In this document: positions 36,597 through 48,480 of the stretch, piece after piece
Numbering within the stretch: position 1 is the stretch's first letter
How the letters are laid out: each line of letters starts with the position of its first letter
Assembly (NCBI GenBank): GCA_026261815.1
Contig: JAMPIT010000890.1
Coordinates: forward strand, 12,554,001-12,618,000
Direction of reading: 5' to 3'
Length of the DNA: 64,000 bases
From: Monarcha castaneiventris obscurior
Taxonomy: Eukaryota; Chordata; Aves; Passeriformes; Monarchidae
Notes under the pieces: model-generated
Told to the model about the DNA's origin: nothing
The model's input: only the letters and a program-made list of their open reading frames with translations
The model's database searches: none
Made by a program: the position numbers and the translations under genes

Positions 36597-37049
36597 TGAT
36601 GCCTTTTCCAGCCACCTAGAAACAGGGACTAGACAAGAGTAAGGGAATAAAGATAGGTATTTATTTGAAGGGCCTTCAAGGTACACCCTGGGGGAGCCAG
36701 AGGCTGCTCCCAAAAAATGGACCCCAAGAGGGATGACAGGTCACAAGTTCTTCACACTTTTATGGGTTTGGTTCATTTGCATACCACAGTTAATTAAAGC
36801 CCCAGTTTAATGATGTAACTCCCCTCAGCTTGCTCCCCCCTTAGAGTCTTTGGTTTACACATTTTGGGCCTAGAAGAGCCTGGCTATCCTTGAAGGCAAA
36901 GCCTGGAGAGGCTTTGTTAGGTCTACCTAGCACGAGAGAGCAGAAATTACAGGCTACAAGGAGCTTCAGAGTTACACTCTAAGCAGTACAGAATTTGAAA
37001 ATATAAAAGTTAAAACCTAAGTCATCACTGTAACCTGCTGGGTCCTGCA
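36597..37049 (-). mobile_element. LTR-like block of an endogenous retrovirus, antisense
   Basis: Read on the minus strand the block has LTR organisation: a CATAAAA box (36764-36758), about 95 bp further an AATAAA (36665-36660) in the context CAAATAAATACCTATCTTTA, and an end TTCTAGGTGGC...AAAGGCATCA at 36597 that I associate with passerine ERV LTRs. The 5' end is placed at a CA dinucleotide (37049) but is uncertain; the element may extend to about 37183. No target-site duplication was found. It lies 211 bp from the solo LTR on the plus strand, in divergent orientation, and points toward the candidate ORF at 35338. Confidence 0.55.
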
Positions 37050-37260
37050 AAAACTTGAGTTGCCTTTGCTCAGTTAGACAAGTGCTAAAGCATTTGCAGA
37101 GTTAGAGCCTGCTGTCATACTTTCTTCCTGCATTTGTGTGCGGGTTGAGGGTGTAAGTGTGAGGTCTCCAAATGACAAGGACAGACACCTTCCTCCCGGT
37201 CACACCTTTCATGGAGGAGACACGGTCGGCAGCTCTTCTATGGCTGACAGGCTCAGAAGG
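37050..37260. other. Spacer between two LTR copies
   Basis: The 211 bp may include more of the antisense LTR (the segment around AAATGACAAGGACAGACACC) and ends with the 5-bp target duplication GAAGG of the next element. No coding feature is seen. Confidence 0.4.
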
Positions 37261-37675
37261 TGTCCTGGTTCTGGCCAGAACAGGGTTAATTTTTCAGTAG
37301 CCAGTGGGGGGCATGGCTAGGACATGGAGGTTGTTCTACACTCCCTCGTGCTGTTTTCTGGGGGATAGGGAAAGAGGGCCCCCTTAGTGGGAAGCGAGCA
37401 ATCAGGTATTGTAGGGCTCCGTGTGGTGAGCAAATCACGTGTGCATCATTCCCCTCTCTTGTACACTTGTTTTTAACACTGCTGCTGTTACTGATCGCTT
37501 TCTTATTTCATCACTGCTTCCAGTAAATTGTTCTTTCTCAACCTGTCATCTTTACCTTTTGTGCCTCCAATTCTCCTCTCCAGCCCACTGCAGGAGGAAG
37601 TGAGCGAGCGGCGCGTGCATCGGAGTGTTTCAGTGGGAACACTAAACTGGGGAATACCATTCCTAAAGCATGACA
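37261..37675 (+). mobile_element. Solo LTR (ERVL-like) with 5-bp target-site duplication
   Basis: The element starts TGTCCTGGTT and ends AAAGCATGACA, so it has TG...CA termini within short inverted ends (TGTC...GACA). It is flanked by GAAGG on both sides (37256-37260 and 37676-37680; the match extends to CAGAAGG if the CA terminus is counted). Internal landmarks match an avian LTR family I know: GAACAGGGTTAAT near the start, GTGAGCAAATCACG, GCTTCCAGTAAATTGTTCTT, TTGTGCCTCCAATTCTCCTC and GAGGAAGTGAGCGAGCGGC. AGTAAA may be the polyadenylation signal. At 415 bp with no internal retroviral sequence, this is a solo LTR left by recombination. A 5-bp duplication is typical of ERVL-type elements; the family name is tentative. 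Confidence 0.88.
37301..37314 (+). promoter_or_regulatory. CTCF-like core motif inside the LTR
   Basis: CCAGTGGGGGGCAT matches 12 of 14 positions of the remembered CTCF core CCASYAGRKGGCRS. LTRs are known carriers of such sites. Occupancy cannot be judged from sequence. Confidence 0.25.
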
Positions 37676-38059
37676 GAAGGAGACAGATGGCTTCATCATA
37701 CCTGCGAATATGCTTTAGAATTTTTAAACTCCTATAGCTATCTCATTTGCTAGAAGGGCATCAGGGCAAAAGGCAAACTTCTGTGAGCTGACTGGGCTTT
37801 GAAAGTCCAGTTCATAGGAGTGAGGGCAAAATCAAGTCTTGATCTCTGAGGATGAAAACGGTTTACCTTTATTTTTCATCTGGGGGCATATCAAGCAGCC
37901 TGCTGTCAGGCAGAGGAAATGAAAGAGGGATGAGACAGACAACTGGAACTGCAGGTGGTTCTACTGGTTTTCTGATGAAACTGTCTCATGCCTTTGATTC
38001 CTTAAAGGGGAGCATGCAGTATGACAAACCCTTACTTCGTTTCAGTGTATGAGAAGGTA

Positions 38060-38108
38060 AAATGTGTTTCATTAAAACAAGCTTCTAAATGTGTTTCATT
38101 AAAACAAG
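38060..38108. repeat. Tandem duplication, 22-bp identical unit, period 27
   Basis: The 22-bp word beginning AAATGTGTTTCATT and ending AAAACAAG occurs at 38060-38081 and 38087-38108 with no mismatch. The identity suggests a recent slippage event. Confidence 0.9.
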
Positions 38109-39222
38109 ATTTTGAAAAATACTTAGATGATGACGACTAGATTCTCAAAGATAGTTTAAAGAAATGTGCACAGCATTCTGTGAACAGATAAAATGTCATA
38201 TATAATTCCTTGGATATATTGCCTGTTATATGCACTGTCATCTTCTGTTTAAGGTCTTATCAGTAAAGCATATAGAATAAAATTGCTATCACTAACAGAG
38301 CATTGCTCTAAAATGGCTTTGGCTGTCAAATGAAAATCAGGACCAGAAAAGATATTTAACTATGCATCTGCTTTTAATGGAGATACGTGAGCAAAACTCA
38401 CATAATGAATGTTCCTAAAATGTTGTTGGGCTGTTCCTAACTTTTCTTAAGCCAACAAATTTATAGACATTGTAGGGTAGATAAACCTAAAGGTTCATGA
38501 TTCCACTTAAGTAGTCCCATAGGTTGCAACACTACTGGTATCTTACAGGGTAAACAATTTCGAAATAATCAGTCTCTGACCAATTCATTCAAAGATACTG
38601 AATAGAGGACACAAATCTCTGAGGTGCACGGAGGAAAGAAGCAGTTTATGTACATATACACAGACACAGGTCTTTTGCTGTCACAACATTTTCACTAGGT
38701 TTTTCTATGTGTTTTTTGCCAAGTAATTTGAATTTTCTATTTATTAATAATTTGGTTAGTCTGTCCACCCTTGTTATCCAGTGTATTCCCATTGCTTGAA
38801 GTACAGCAAAATGCAGCACAAAAAGATAATCCGTGACCCTACAAATATATCATCTTTGCAGAAGACAAGAGAAATCCTATGTACACAGTAGAGGGAAAGT
38901 AATAAAAGTATACTTGCCTACAGGACAGCAAGTGGTCTCAGCATGCAAGGAACTTAACCCTTGTCAGATTATTTTGGAAGACCCATCTGTAAAAGAGGGA
39001 TATGATATGCATATACTGAAATCCTGTGTAAATACCAAGGTTTCAGTGCAGCCCGGCTACTCAGGCAGTAAATCCGACAGGAACATCTTTTTTGGCCCCT
39101 AATAACTCAGACCATAAGTAGAACAAGAGATTGCCATCCATTGCTGAGGACAGGGTCTGTTAAAGGAACAACACACAATTAATTCCAGGTCTATGCATTG
39201 ATTCAAATTAATCACACAAGAT

Positions 39223-39247
39223 TATATATATATATATATATATATAT
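39223..39247. repeat. (TA)n microsatellite
   Basis: Twelve uninterrupted TA dinucleotides plus a final T. This is likely length-polymorphic. Confidence 0.95.
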
Positions 39248-39638
39248 GAATACATCTGTACTTATATTGAGAGGTATTAACTATATTGAAACTTTTTACG
39301 CTGAATAGGATCATTGCCTATCAGAGTTTGAAACATACCTGGCTGTATCCACTTACACCATGTTCTAAAGAACAAGGAAATTTTTGCATCAGGGTCCTCA
39401 TCAGGTTAGTTTCCCTTCTGAAGAAAAATGGTAAACAGTAGGAAAAAAATATGCATATGTTATAAAAACAAAACCAGATTTCATGCAGCATTGACTAAAT
39501 ACCTACAGACATTTCTTTTTTCAAAGAAAAGCACTGGGGCAAACATTGCAAAAAAAAGTATGTGGGTGGGAAAGGGGTCAGGACTGTGAGTAGGAAGCCC
39601 CAAATATAGGCAGCAGGAATGAGATTATTGCTGCAACC

Positions 39639-39664
39639 AAAAAAAAAAAAAAAAAAAAAAAAAA
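39639..39664. repeat. Poly-A tract (A26)
   Basis: Twenty-six consecutive A flanked by CTGCAACC and CCAACAAATG. There is no AATAAA within the preceding 30 bp and no recognised retrocopy. A minus-strand open frame across it (39495-39890) contains a meaningless phenylalanine run. Confidence 0.92.
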
Positions 39665-40864
39665 CCAACAAATGGAAATGAGTTTTTAGGGTCACAACAA
39701 CTAAGTGCACTTCAAAGCATGGCACTGATTGCCTGGAAAGAGTAGAACTGACAGCCCAAGGGTTATCTGGTGAAGTAGTGTATTTGTGTTTCAGTCTGAG
39801 GAGATAATTTTTGTTAATATCCCTGGTGACCTGTGAAGCTTCTCTGCCAGTGGAAATGACAAGAGGGGATGAATGACCTAGCAGCATCACCTGTCTGCTT
39901 TTGACAGCAGATGCTAAAGATACATCTTGTTGGAGAGAGAGAGGTGTTAACTCACATTTTTGCCTCCCAAAGTTATTCCAGCCAAATGTCTGTCATTATC
40001 AATACATCTGTCATGCTGATCCTGGTGGGTAAGAGCTAATGGTGGGTGTTCATTGATTTTATGGAACTTGTTTTATTGGTATGTTGGATTTTTTTTTAAA
40101 GAAACTACTCAGCAATTCCCTTTATAGCCAAGCAGCACATTAGAGCATAGAGTAATAGTGCAATCAAATCCTTCTACAAGGAAAGCAATGCTGCTCTTTT
40201 TCTAGGAATTTAGCAGCATCCAGTAATCACAGTGATATATGCTAGGTTCAAGCATTCTCCCAGGGAGAGAAGGTACAGGAATAATAACAGATGCTAGGCT
40301 GGGTATCGGTCTCTTGTGATAATAAAAACAACATTGAAGGTTTCAAGTGGGAAAGGCCTAAATGCAGAAAGTGTTGGAAGATCTGGTTGAAGATTAGTCT
40401 TTAAACCTCACGTGGGGGAAAGGGAGGTGAATTCTTTTCCATAAATCATCTGTATACTTAATTTGATATCAAACATGAACCTTAACATGTGTCATATAAT
40501 GTGGTTTAATACACATGGGTCTTATTAAAATCGTGTGAGCCAAGGACTGTGCTGATTTACACAAGTTTGAGCAAGTCTTTTGCAAGGCAGCAAATGTACC
40601 TTAATTTAGAGTATTTTCATTTAGAGATAGAATTTAGGATGTTTTTAGCAATTCTCATAGTTATCCTCATAAAGGTGGTGACCAGGATCCTGTTGGTGTA
40701 ATTGGAAAGATTCTTACAGCTTTGCAAAGGGAGATTCATTCCCTTGAATGCAAGTGGTTATCAGAGGTATGGTGATTAAACAGGGAGAGAAACACTCCTG
40801 GAGCAATTGTGACTCTGAGTCCAAACCCTGCTACAGACTAGGAAACAGATCTGCATGCTGTGAA

Positions 40865-41060
40865 CCTCTCCTTTTTTCTTCCCCCTCGCCCCCCCCCCCC
40901 ACCCCCCACTTTGTTTTCTTTTGTTTCCCTTTTTTCCTTTCTTTCCATTTCTTTTTCCTTTTCTCAATTCTTTTTGTTTTCCTCTTTCCTTCTTTCTTTC
41001 CCTGAATTCCACATTTTTCCTCTTCTCTTTTTTCCTTTCTTCTTTCTTTTCTCTTTTTTT
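40865..41060. repeat. Polypyrimidine tract of about 195 bp with a C12 run
   Basis: The plus strand is almost wholly C and T, with C12 at 40889-40900, ACCCCCC following, then many CTTT and CCTTTC words to about 41060. It creates overlapping open frames on both strands with Phe/Ser/Pro or Lys/Arg/Gly content that should not be called genes. Such asymmetric tracts can form triplex (H-) DNA. Confidence 0.93.
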
Positions 41061-44000
41061 ATCACTGTTTCATACCAGATGTGAAGTCTTCGGTTCTGAG
41101 CCATGAGCAAAAGTTCTTATTTGGAGCAAAGTACATCACTTCTGCTGTAATATTTGATATTTCTACCAATACCAAAAACCAGCAGGTCGAGCAGACCACA
41201 TCCATTGAATGTGGCTCCCTCAATTTGGGATTATCAGCCCTGCTTCTCCCACACAGTGTGGGCTCCAGACTTTGCTTCATCAGCACACTCAGAAGATATC
41301 AATAATTACAGTGTGCTTCATAGGCTGACAGAGGAATGAAAAGAGAGGGGGGAAAAAGCAAGTAAAGGAGGATTTCTTGAAAGACAAGGCAGCAGCAAAG
41401 TGTGGTTTGAACCATCACCTAACAGACAAGCCTTAGAAAAACAAACAGTAACTATATCAAAGCATCTGAAGAGAGTCCATTTTTATCTAATTGAATTTAT
41501 ATGGGGGTTTTTGGTATCATTATTAATGATCTATATGGTGTGAATTAGGTCACACTCTGGTCACTGTGAGGTGTGGTGCTTGGTTTTTTTTCCTGTTAAA
41601 TAGTCCAAAAATGTATTTGGGAAACTAAACAAATAGATATGCAAGGAGATGTGATAAACTTCCAAGCTTGAGTAAGAGATGAAGACACAATCTGCAAAAT
41701 ATTCTGAAGCACAAAATGCCTGTAAAGTAGTTGTGAAGATATATCAGTTCATAAAAAGGTATCTGTAACAGCTTAAAAATGAAGCGAAAGCAGGAATACA
41801 GGAACTGCAGGAATCCCTGCAGGACGACGAGTGCTAGTTGCAGTTGAATTTAGGAATTTTCAAGCTGCCCTACTCCAGTCAAAGGACAGAAATAAAAGTA
41901 TTTTTATGCTGACATTTCACAGAATTCCTACAGGAATCCTCATTTAAACAAACAAACAGAAAAAGATGATGATTCTGGCACACTAGAAACATCTTAATCT
42001 GACCTATGAGAAAAGATTCCTGAAGAATCTGGAAATGACAAAGATCTTAATTTAAATGTAGGAAAATTCTGAACTTCTGTGACCGAGGCACAGGGAACTC
42101 AACACTTTTAAATGTGTTAAAAATACAGATGATTTATGGCTATAGTTAGATGTAAGGAAACTTTAATCTTCTGAAATAACAGATCAGTATTTCTGATTAT
42201 TCAAAACAAATACATAAAAATAAGGTTTTATCTGTATGATGTATTTGATTAAAAGTAACTTTGTCCTGTTTGAAACTTCATTTTTTTATTTTACTTCTTA
42301 CATCTTGAAAGCATTTCAATCCTTTCTACAAATGTTTTGTGGCACTGAGAGTACTGTGTTTCCCAAGTGTTAATCACAGGGAATAGTTTGTCTTGTGATG
42401 GGATATGATCCAATAGTTAACTGAAAGAAGATTCCACAGAATTTGGCACCAACTGAATCAGGCTCAAGGTGTTGCAAAATCGAACCTTCAGCAAACACTG
42501 AGTACTGACTTTGAACTGGGGAAAAATAAAAGCTATATTTTTATATTTTTCCTCTGGCAGAACAATTTTCTTTATTCCACGAAGAGTTACTTCATTGCGG
42601 CTTTCAATAAAGAGAGGTCATAAGAGCTGGATTATGGCAATGTCTTACAAATTTGATCAAAAATTACACATGAAACAATAGGTTTGGTTTGTTTTTTGGT
42701 TTTGTTTCTTTTCAGAGTTATAATCAAGACATTAATTGTTCTACTAAAGGGCTTGATACTTCTTCAATCATATCAATTATTATTTCAGGGAGTCTTGCAA
42801 ACAATTCAGGGGACTTGTGGGGTAATATCTTAGTGTGGTTCAAAAAGGCTTGAATGGTAGCGTTTGGGTATAGCTATTTTTTCATAGTTTCTTTCTGCTT
42901 AAATATCTTAATTGAAATGGTAACAAAAATAAGCGTATTGTACTTAGCTTTAAGGCCACTGCCTTGAATAGCTGAAGAAAGTATCCATATTTTCCACCAA
43001 AGGGACTGAATATGAAAATGTCAGAACATGAGCATGTATATTAGGGCACATGAATTTTAGAAACTTCATTGCTTTTGAGTTAGTAAAAAATACAAGTTCT
43101 TCTAAGTAGGAGAGAATATTTTTTAAATAGATTGACCTTTGAAGCAAAACTAATAGTAGGATGCATAGTTTCCTCAAGTGAAGGAGAAATATGGCAGGTG
43201 ACTTTTTTCTGTAGCTCCACAAGTCTTTCATTTAACACAGTGTGCTGCCTGCTGTCTTTTCTTGTCTGCATTCTTCATATCTTGTCTAAAAGACCAAGTC
43301 TCCTTCCCTTTAATTCCTTCTCAAATACTCCATTCAGTGTCACCATACATAACTTCCTCTCTTTTACTTGAGTGGCTTTGCAGTTATCTTTTTAACTTGA
43401 GTGATTGGACATGAGCCTGCATTTTTGGTTTAGACGCCTAAATTTTCTAAAAATACTGATTTTTTTTCCCTTATCCAGAAGGAGAGCAATCATTAAATGC
43501 TGTAAGATCAATGGAAGAATTTTGGTGAAAGCACAGAAAATATAAAAAGTGAAAAGTAAAGTGAAAAGTAGATCGAGAAGTTGTAAGAAAACTTATGTAA
43601 AAGTTCTTTCTTTTTGATGAAAGATTTGTAGCACACATTATTTCCAATATATCTAGCTCGGCTTTTGAAAGGGGTTTTTGATTTTGGGAGGGATATTACA
43701 ACTCTCTTAGTAATTGTTGTACTTATTATATGAAGCACAGCAACCGATGAAATCTTGTGTAGTGAAGATTATATATGAATATGAAATTACATGATCACTA
43801 ACAGATGCAATTCAGCCTCAGTATTGTTTTTCTTCCATGCTGCACTTAAAACACAAGGAAAAAAATATGATGCTGAAGGTATTCTACTCTACGGTGACCA
43901 TTAGAGAAAAACAAGCCTTGCAAGTTTCATTTCATGATGGGAAAAAAATAAACAGCAGTGATCACCTCTCTGCAAAAATTCTGTTCAGCCACCGGCTTTG

Positions 44001-47000
44001 AATTCTTTTTTTCTTGCTGACTACATAGACAGGTAAGTCTATTCAGAGGAGGAATTCCTAACTTTTGTACAAAAAAAACTGGAGCAAAATTTCCACTGAA
44101 TAATACTTTATCTTTGCTAGAGCTGATTTCATTTATGAGAAAGTTTAGTTTATCTAGATGATTAATTACACAGAAATAAAAAAGGAATAAATACTACTGA
44201 TTGAGGTAGAGAAAGTAAAAGTATAAGTTGTTCTCATTTGAGCTGACTATTATTATTATTGTTACAGAATACCTTGGCCAGGAGTTTTGATTTGCATAGA
44301 AATCATGATTGTGAAAATGTGCAATTTAAATTCTAAATATATACTTCTTTCCTTGAATTTTGAAAGGCATAATTTTTGCTTAATGTAATACTCATGCTCA
44401 TTTGCACTAAAACCACAAACTTCAATTGACTATAATTTTAAGTAGTCAAAAATCCTTTTATTTTAATATCTCACTGAAAATATGATCTGTAGGAGATTAA
44501 TGCACAATTTAGGGAGTCATACTGTGGAAGCCGTTTGGGAAAAAACATTTAGGTACCAAAGCTGATAAAGATGAAGAAAGTTACTCTGAAAGTGTAAGTT
44601 ATAGGAAGGGGGAAAGGAGGAATTTCTGCATCTGAATATTTTTTCTTAATTTGTATTCACAGTGTAGAAATATTGTAAAGTGTAACCTTTAGGTAGATCA
44701 GAAATTTTACAGCAGAGTAGAAATCTCATTGAATTTTTTAATAGTATTTCTTACTAATGCTGAAATTAAGGTATCTTAATGTTGGTTTAGTAAAATCCTC
44801 TATACGGCATTTTAACCAAGATAATGCATGCTAAATACAAATTTAATAATTTTAATAGTTTTTGTGACACATAAAAAAATCAAAATAAATATTAAAATAA
44901 ATAATAAATTTCCCTTTATAATTTAATCTTGAGCAATTCTCTTCTTGCATATACTTAAATGCTTGCTAGTTAGAGGGATTTAGATTTATTTAAGTGCAGC
45001 AAGCTTTTTCAGAGTTGTTTGTCTAAATTGTATTAGATACAGTTTTATATTTTCAGAGGGGTAAGCTGTGGCATACATATATCATCAGTTCAATAGATTT
45101 AACTCTTATTTTATTGCCTTCAAAATTGTTCAGCATGTGAACCAGAGAGGGTTACAGATTACTGCACAATTTTGCTGTGGATGTGTGCGGCTGAAGTCTT
45201 TTCCACATAAATTCATTGCACGCTTTCTAAGATGGTGCTTTGGGCTGTTTCCTACTCCAGCCATAGTTTTAGTCCTGTTTCTGATCTTAGACTGAACCTC
45301 TGTTGATGACTCACCATTGATGGAATTTTTATTTTGCTTAAAATTATCATGTGGGGGGAATATTGTCAATTCACACGACCTTAAATTTTGACCTGTGGTT
45401 TATGTCCCGGTGTTACGAGTTTTGCTTGAGGCACAGATTTGAGGACTAGAAGGGCCTCAGCTGAGGGAGGGAAGGAAAGCATTCCTATGCTAATTCGGAC
45501 AAACTCTTCTCCATCTCTCCGCTTCTCTTATTTAACTAACAAAAATGAGATCAACAATCATTAACTATCTCACACTATTTTTGAGTAACGCTGTATTGGA
45601 ACACTTATTTTAAAAAAGGAGCATTTAACCCATTTGGGCTCTGGATGTGGGCTCAGGTAGCAGCTCTGTTGGCAGAACTTTGCTACAAAGCCTCCCTTTG
45701 CATACACTATGTTGAAGCACAGCTGAGGCTTTGCACAACCACTCATTGGCACCTGTAGAGAGCTCCCATCACACCACACAGCACTAAAATGATGTTTCCC
45801 CTGAACTTGGTAGGGCACTAAAAATGTTTTCCTCTAGTTGCTTCTGCATTGGTGGTGTTTGCAAATTTGGAACAAAAAGCTTTTTTTTAGGATTTGATCC
45901 AAACAGATAACAGATTATAATGCTGCTTAAAAAAACCTAAAACCATTTGTAATACAGTTGCCAAGTTTGAGAAAGAGCCCGGTTAAACCTATTTAAGTCC
46001 TCTCTCGTATATCATTAGAGATTTACCATTCAAAATCTCTCCATTAATGTTATTTATGGACCATTCAAAGTAATATTATTTTATGTTAGGGGGAAATAAA
46101 ACTTTAGGGATTAAATATTTTACTTGTCAGTGTTCATTCCAGTAAATGTATTTTTCCCTAGCTAAATCCTCGAGTTCTTAGGATAATAGTTTGCACTTGT
46201 AAATACTTGTATCTGTGACCCTGATCACTCCTTTCTCATCAAAAATGAAATAATTATATTTCACAAGCAGTTCAGCCAGCCAACCTTTTCTACATTGTCC
46301 CACAGTTCTGTTTTGGTTTTGCTGTAACCTGAGGCTTACATTTCATAGTAAAATCAGGAACAGAGCAGAGCTATGAGGAATTGACTCTAGAAGATGCTGG
46401 CTATGACTTTTTGAAAGCAGAAATAAATTCGGTTCAGTTCTATGCCATTCACACTTGATAAAATCCTAGGGGTGCACAGGTTCATCAGTGGGTAGACTGA
46501 TAGTACTGAAAACAATTTCTCTTTTTCTTCACAGATGTTAGGGTAACAGTGAGTGACTGTGCACCATCAGAAAGATGGTTTTGTAGAGAAAATCACTTCT
46601 TCCATCTCCATACCTTTCATTTACTGGCACCTCTGCTAAGGATTGAGTGACAGTTCTGGTTGTGGTTTTTCATAGGTGATGGATAATGATTTTATACGTC
46701 CGTCAGAGTCGTCGTGAAATGTGGTTGCCTGTGGCACATGGGATACGGACAGCAACCTTTGTGTACCTGATGTGTTTAGGAGTCATTGCATATGCATGGC
46801 ATAGCCTATGTGCAGGTAAACCTTTCCTGTAAGGTTGTTCTAATGAGACCAGCAACTCCAGCCTGGGACTGAGCCTATGGCACCCCATGGGGGGCTGATT
46901 CTGGTGTAGGGAGGAATCTTGACCCACCTGAGGTGTGCTGCACTCCTCACACCTTGCTGGTTTCTCGTGTGTGAATCACAGTGCTGTACCTGTGCTCTGT

Positions 47001-48020
47001 ACCTGAGCAGAACTGAATTCTCTAGGGCTGAGTCCAGCAGCCAAGACCCAGGCAATCATCACCGTGCCTACAGTTTCAAGCTTCATTTTTTGCCCATAGT
47101 GCTATTTATTTGTCTATTCTATAGTGTTCCACATTTATCAAATAAAATATAATGAATGGGTCAGAAAAGCATTTCCAATCTACACCTGGAAACAGAGGAA
47201 GCAGGCAGTTTCTGGCTGTTGCCCATGATTAACCATACGATGTAAAGCACCGATTGGGCTCAAAACCGAAAAAAAAAGTGTGTTGCTTCATGGATGCAAA
47301 GTAGATCTGTGTCAGTGCACAGCACAGGAACAGAAAAATGTAAATTCTAGATTGATTTTATTTTATGCAGGTTACTGGGAGGAAAAGTGTACTTGAGCTG
47401 GATAGGGATCTTTCATCTGTTATGTTACTATATATATTTTTTTCCTTTGCATACTGTGAATGTATTTTGCATCATGGCATATACATTTGTGTTGCTGTGG
47501 AAACACAATAATATTATTTTCGTTGTCCTAGGAAACACAGACACAACACCTGGTAGTGGTCGTTGTACCAGTTTGGATAGATGTTTGTTTTCTCTTCTGT
47601 CCAACAAAATCTTCCATTCCCTCCTGTACCCGAAATACCAGAGGTTCTTGTGATTATTAGCATTATCTTTAAGCATCCATTCCCACAAAATGGGACAAAC
47701 ACTTCATGCATGAAAATATTCAGTCTTAGCACTACGGGCTTTCCAGGTTATGGCACTGGTCCAGGTAAGTCACTTTTGCCCTTGCTTAACATCAAACTTG
47801 TGAGAAATCCCACTGAAATCCATGGGACTGCTCATGTGCTTAAAGTTAAGTGCAAGCGTAAGTGCTTTTCTGGACTGATGCCGAACTAAAAGTACATGAC
47901 TGGCCCGTGGCTTAGAACGAGTCCTTGAGAACTTGAGAAAGTTTGTGGCTATTGATTGTGTTTTAAAATGGAAGAGGATGTATTAGCTATCTGTGAGTTT
48001 CCGTGTTTCCAGCAGCTTGG
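41061..48020. other. Unique AT-rich non-coding sequence
   Basis: No gene or dispersed repeat is recognised over about 7 kb. Open frames stay below 105 codons and lack motifs. A T/G-rich run at 42681-42715 ends in TTTCAG and resembles a splice acceptor, but no open exon with a donor follows convincingly. The parts 43,500-44,950 are extremely A+T-rich. Confidence 0.55.
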
Positions 48021-48380
48021 TCATAGAATCACAGAATATGCTGACTTGGAAGGGACCCATGAGGCTCATCAAGTCCAACTCCCGACCCTCCACAGGACAC
48101 CCCAGGAGTCACACCTTGTGCCTGAGAGCATTGTCCAAACTTCTTGAACTCAGACAGGCTGTGCTGTAACCACTTCCCTGGAGAGCCTCTTCCAGTGCCC
48201 AACCACCCTCTGGGTGAAGAACTTTTCCAGATATCCAAACTAAACCTCCCCTGACTCAGCTTCAGGCCATTCCCTCAGGTTCTGTCACTGAGTGAAGATA
48301 TTAATGCCTTTCTCCCCTTGTGAGGACATTAAAAACCAAAATTAGGTCTTCCCTCAGTCTCCTCTTCTCTAGGCTGAAGT
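48021..48380 (-). mobile_element. CR1 LINE fragment, 3' end, minus strand
   Basis: The plus strand begins TCATAGAATCACAGAATATG, the reverse complement of the characteristic CR1 3' octamer repeats, so the 3' end is intact. Then TTGGAAGGGACCCATGAGGC, CATCAAGTCCAACTCCCGAC and CCTTGTGAGGACATTAAAA follow the family order. On the minus strand a broken ORF2 C-terminus reads QRVVGHWKRLSREVV before losing frame. The sequence differs from the other CR1 copies here, so it belongs to a different subfamily. The copy is 5'-truncated at about 360 bp. Confidence 0.95.
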
Positions 48381-48480
48381 TTTATCGTTTTGGGGGAAAA
48401 TGGAATTAGGGAGTGAATTTTAGGGGAAGCTGTACACAGGGGAACTGGTTACTTTATGCCATGGGAATGTATGGGTTTGG

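Noticed and set aside
36597..37675. One full-length endogenous retrovirus with two LTRs
   Set aside because: The two LTR-like blocks differ in sequence and lie in opposite orientation with only 211 bp between them; no gag, pol or env remnants are visible.
39566..39664. A26 as the tail of a processed retrocopy
   Set aside because: No polyadenylation signal before it, no recognisable coding body, no flanking direct repeats found.
39495..39890. 131-codon minus-strand frame
   Set aside because: It crosses the A26 run and gains length only from a phenylalanine homopolymer.
40748..41106. Frames with Phe/Ser/Pro-rich or Lys/Arg/Gly-rich products
   Set aside because: Translation of the polypyrimidine tract; low complexity.
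42681..42715. Splice-acceptor-like T/G-rich run ending in TTTCAG
   Set aside because: The sequence after it has early stops in the frames checked and no partner donor with coding character.
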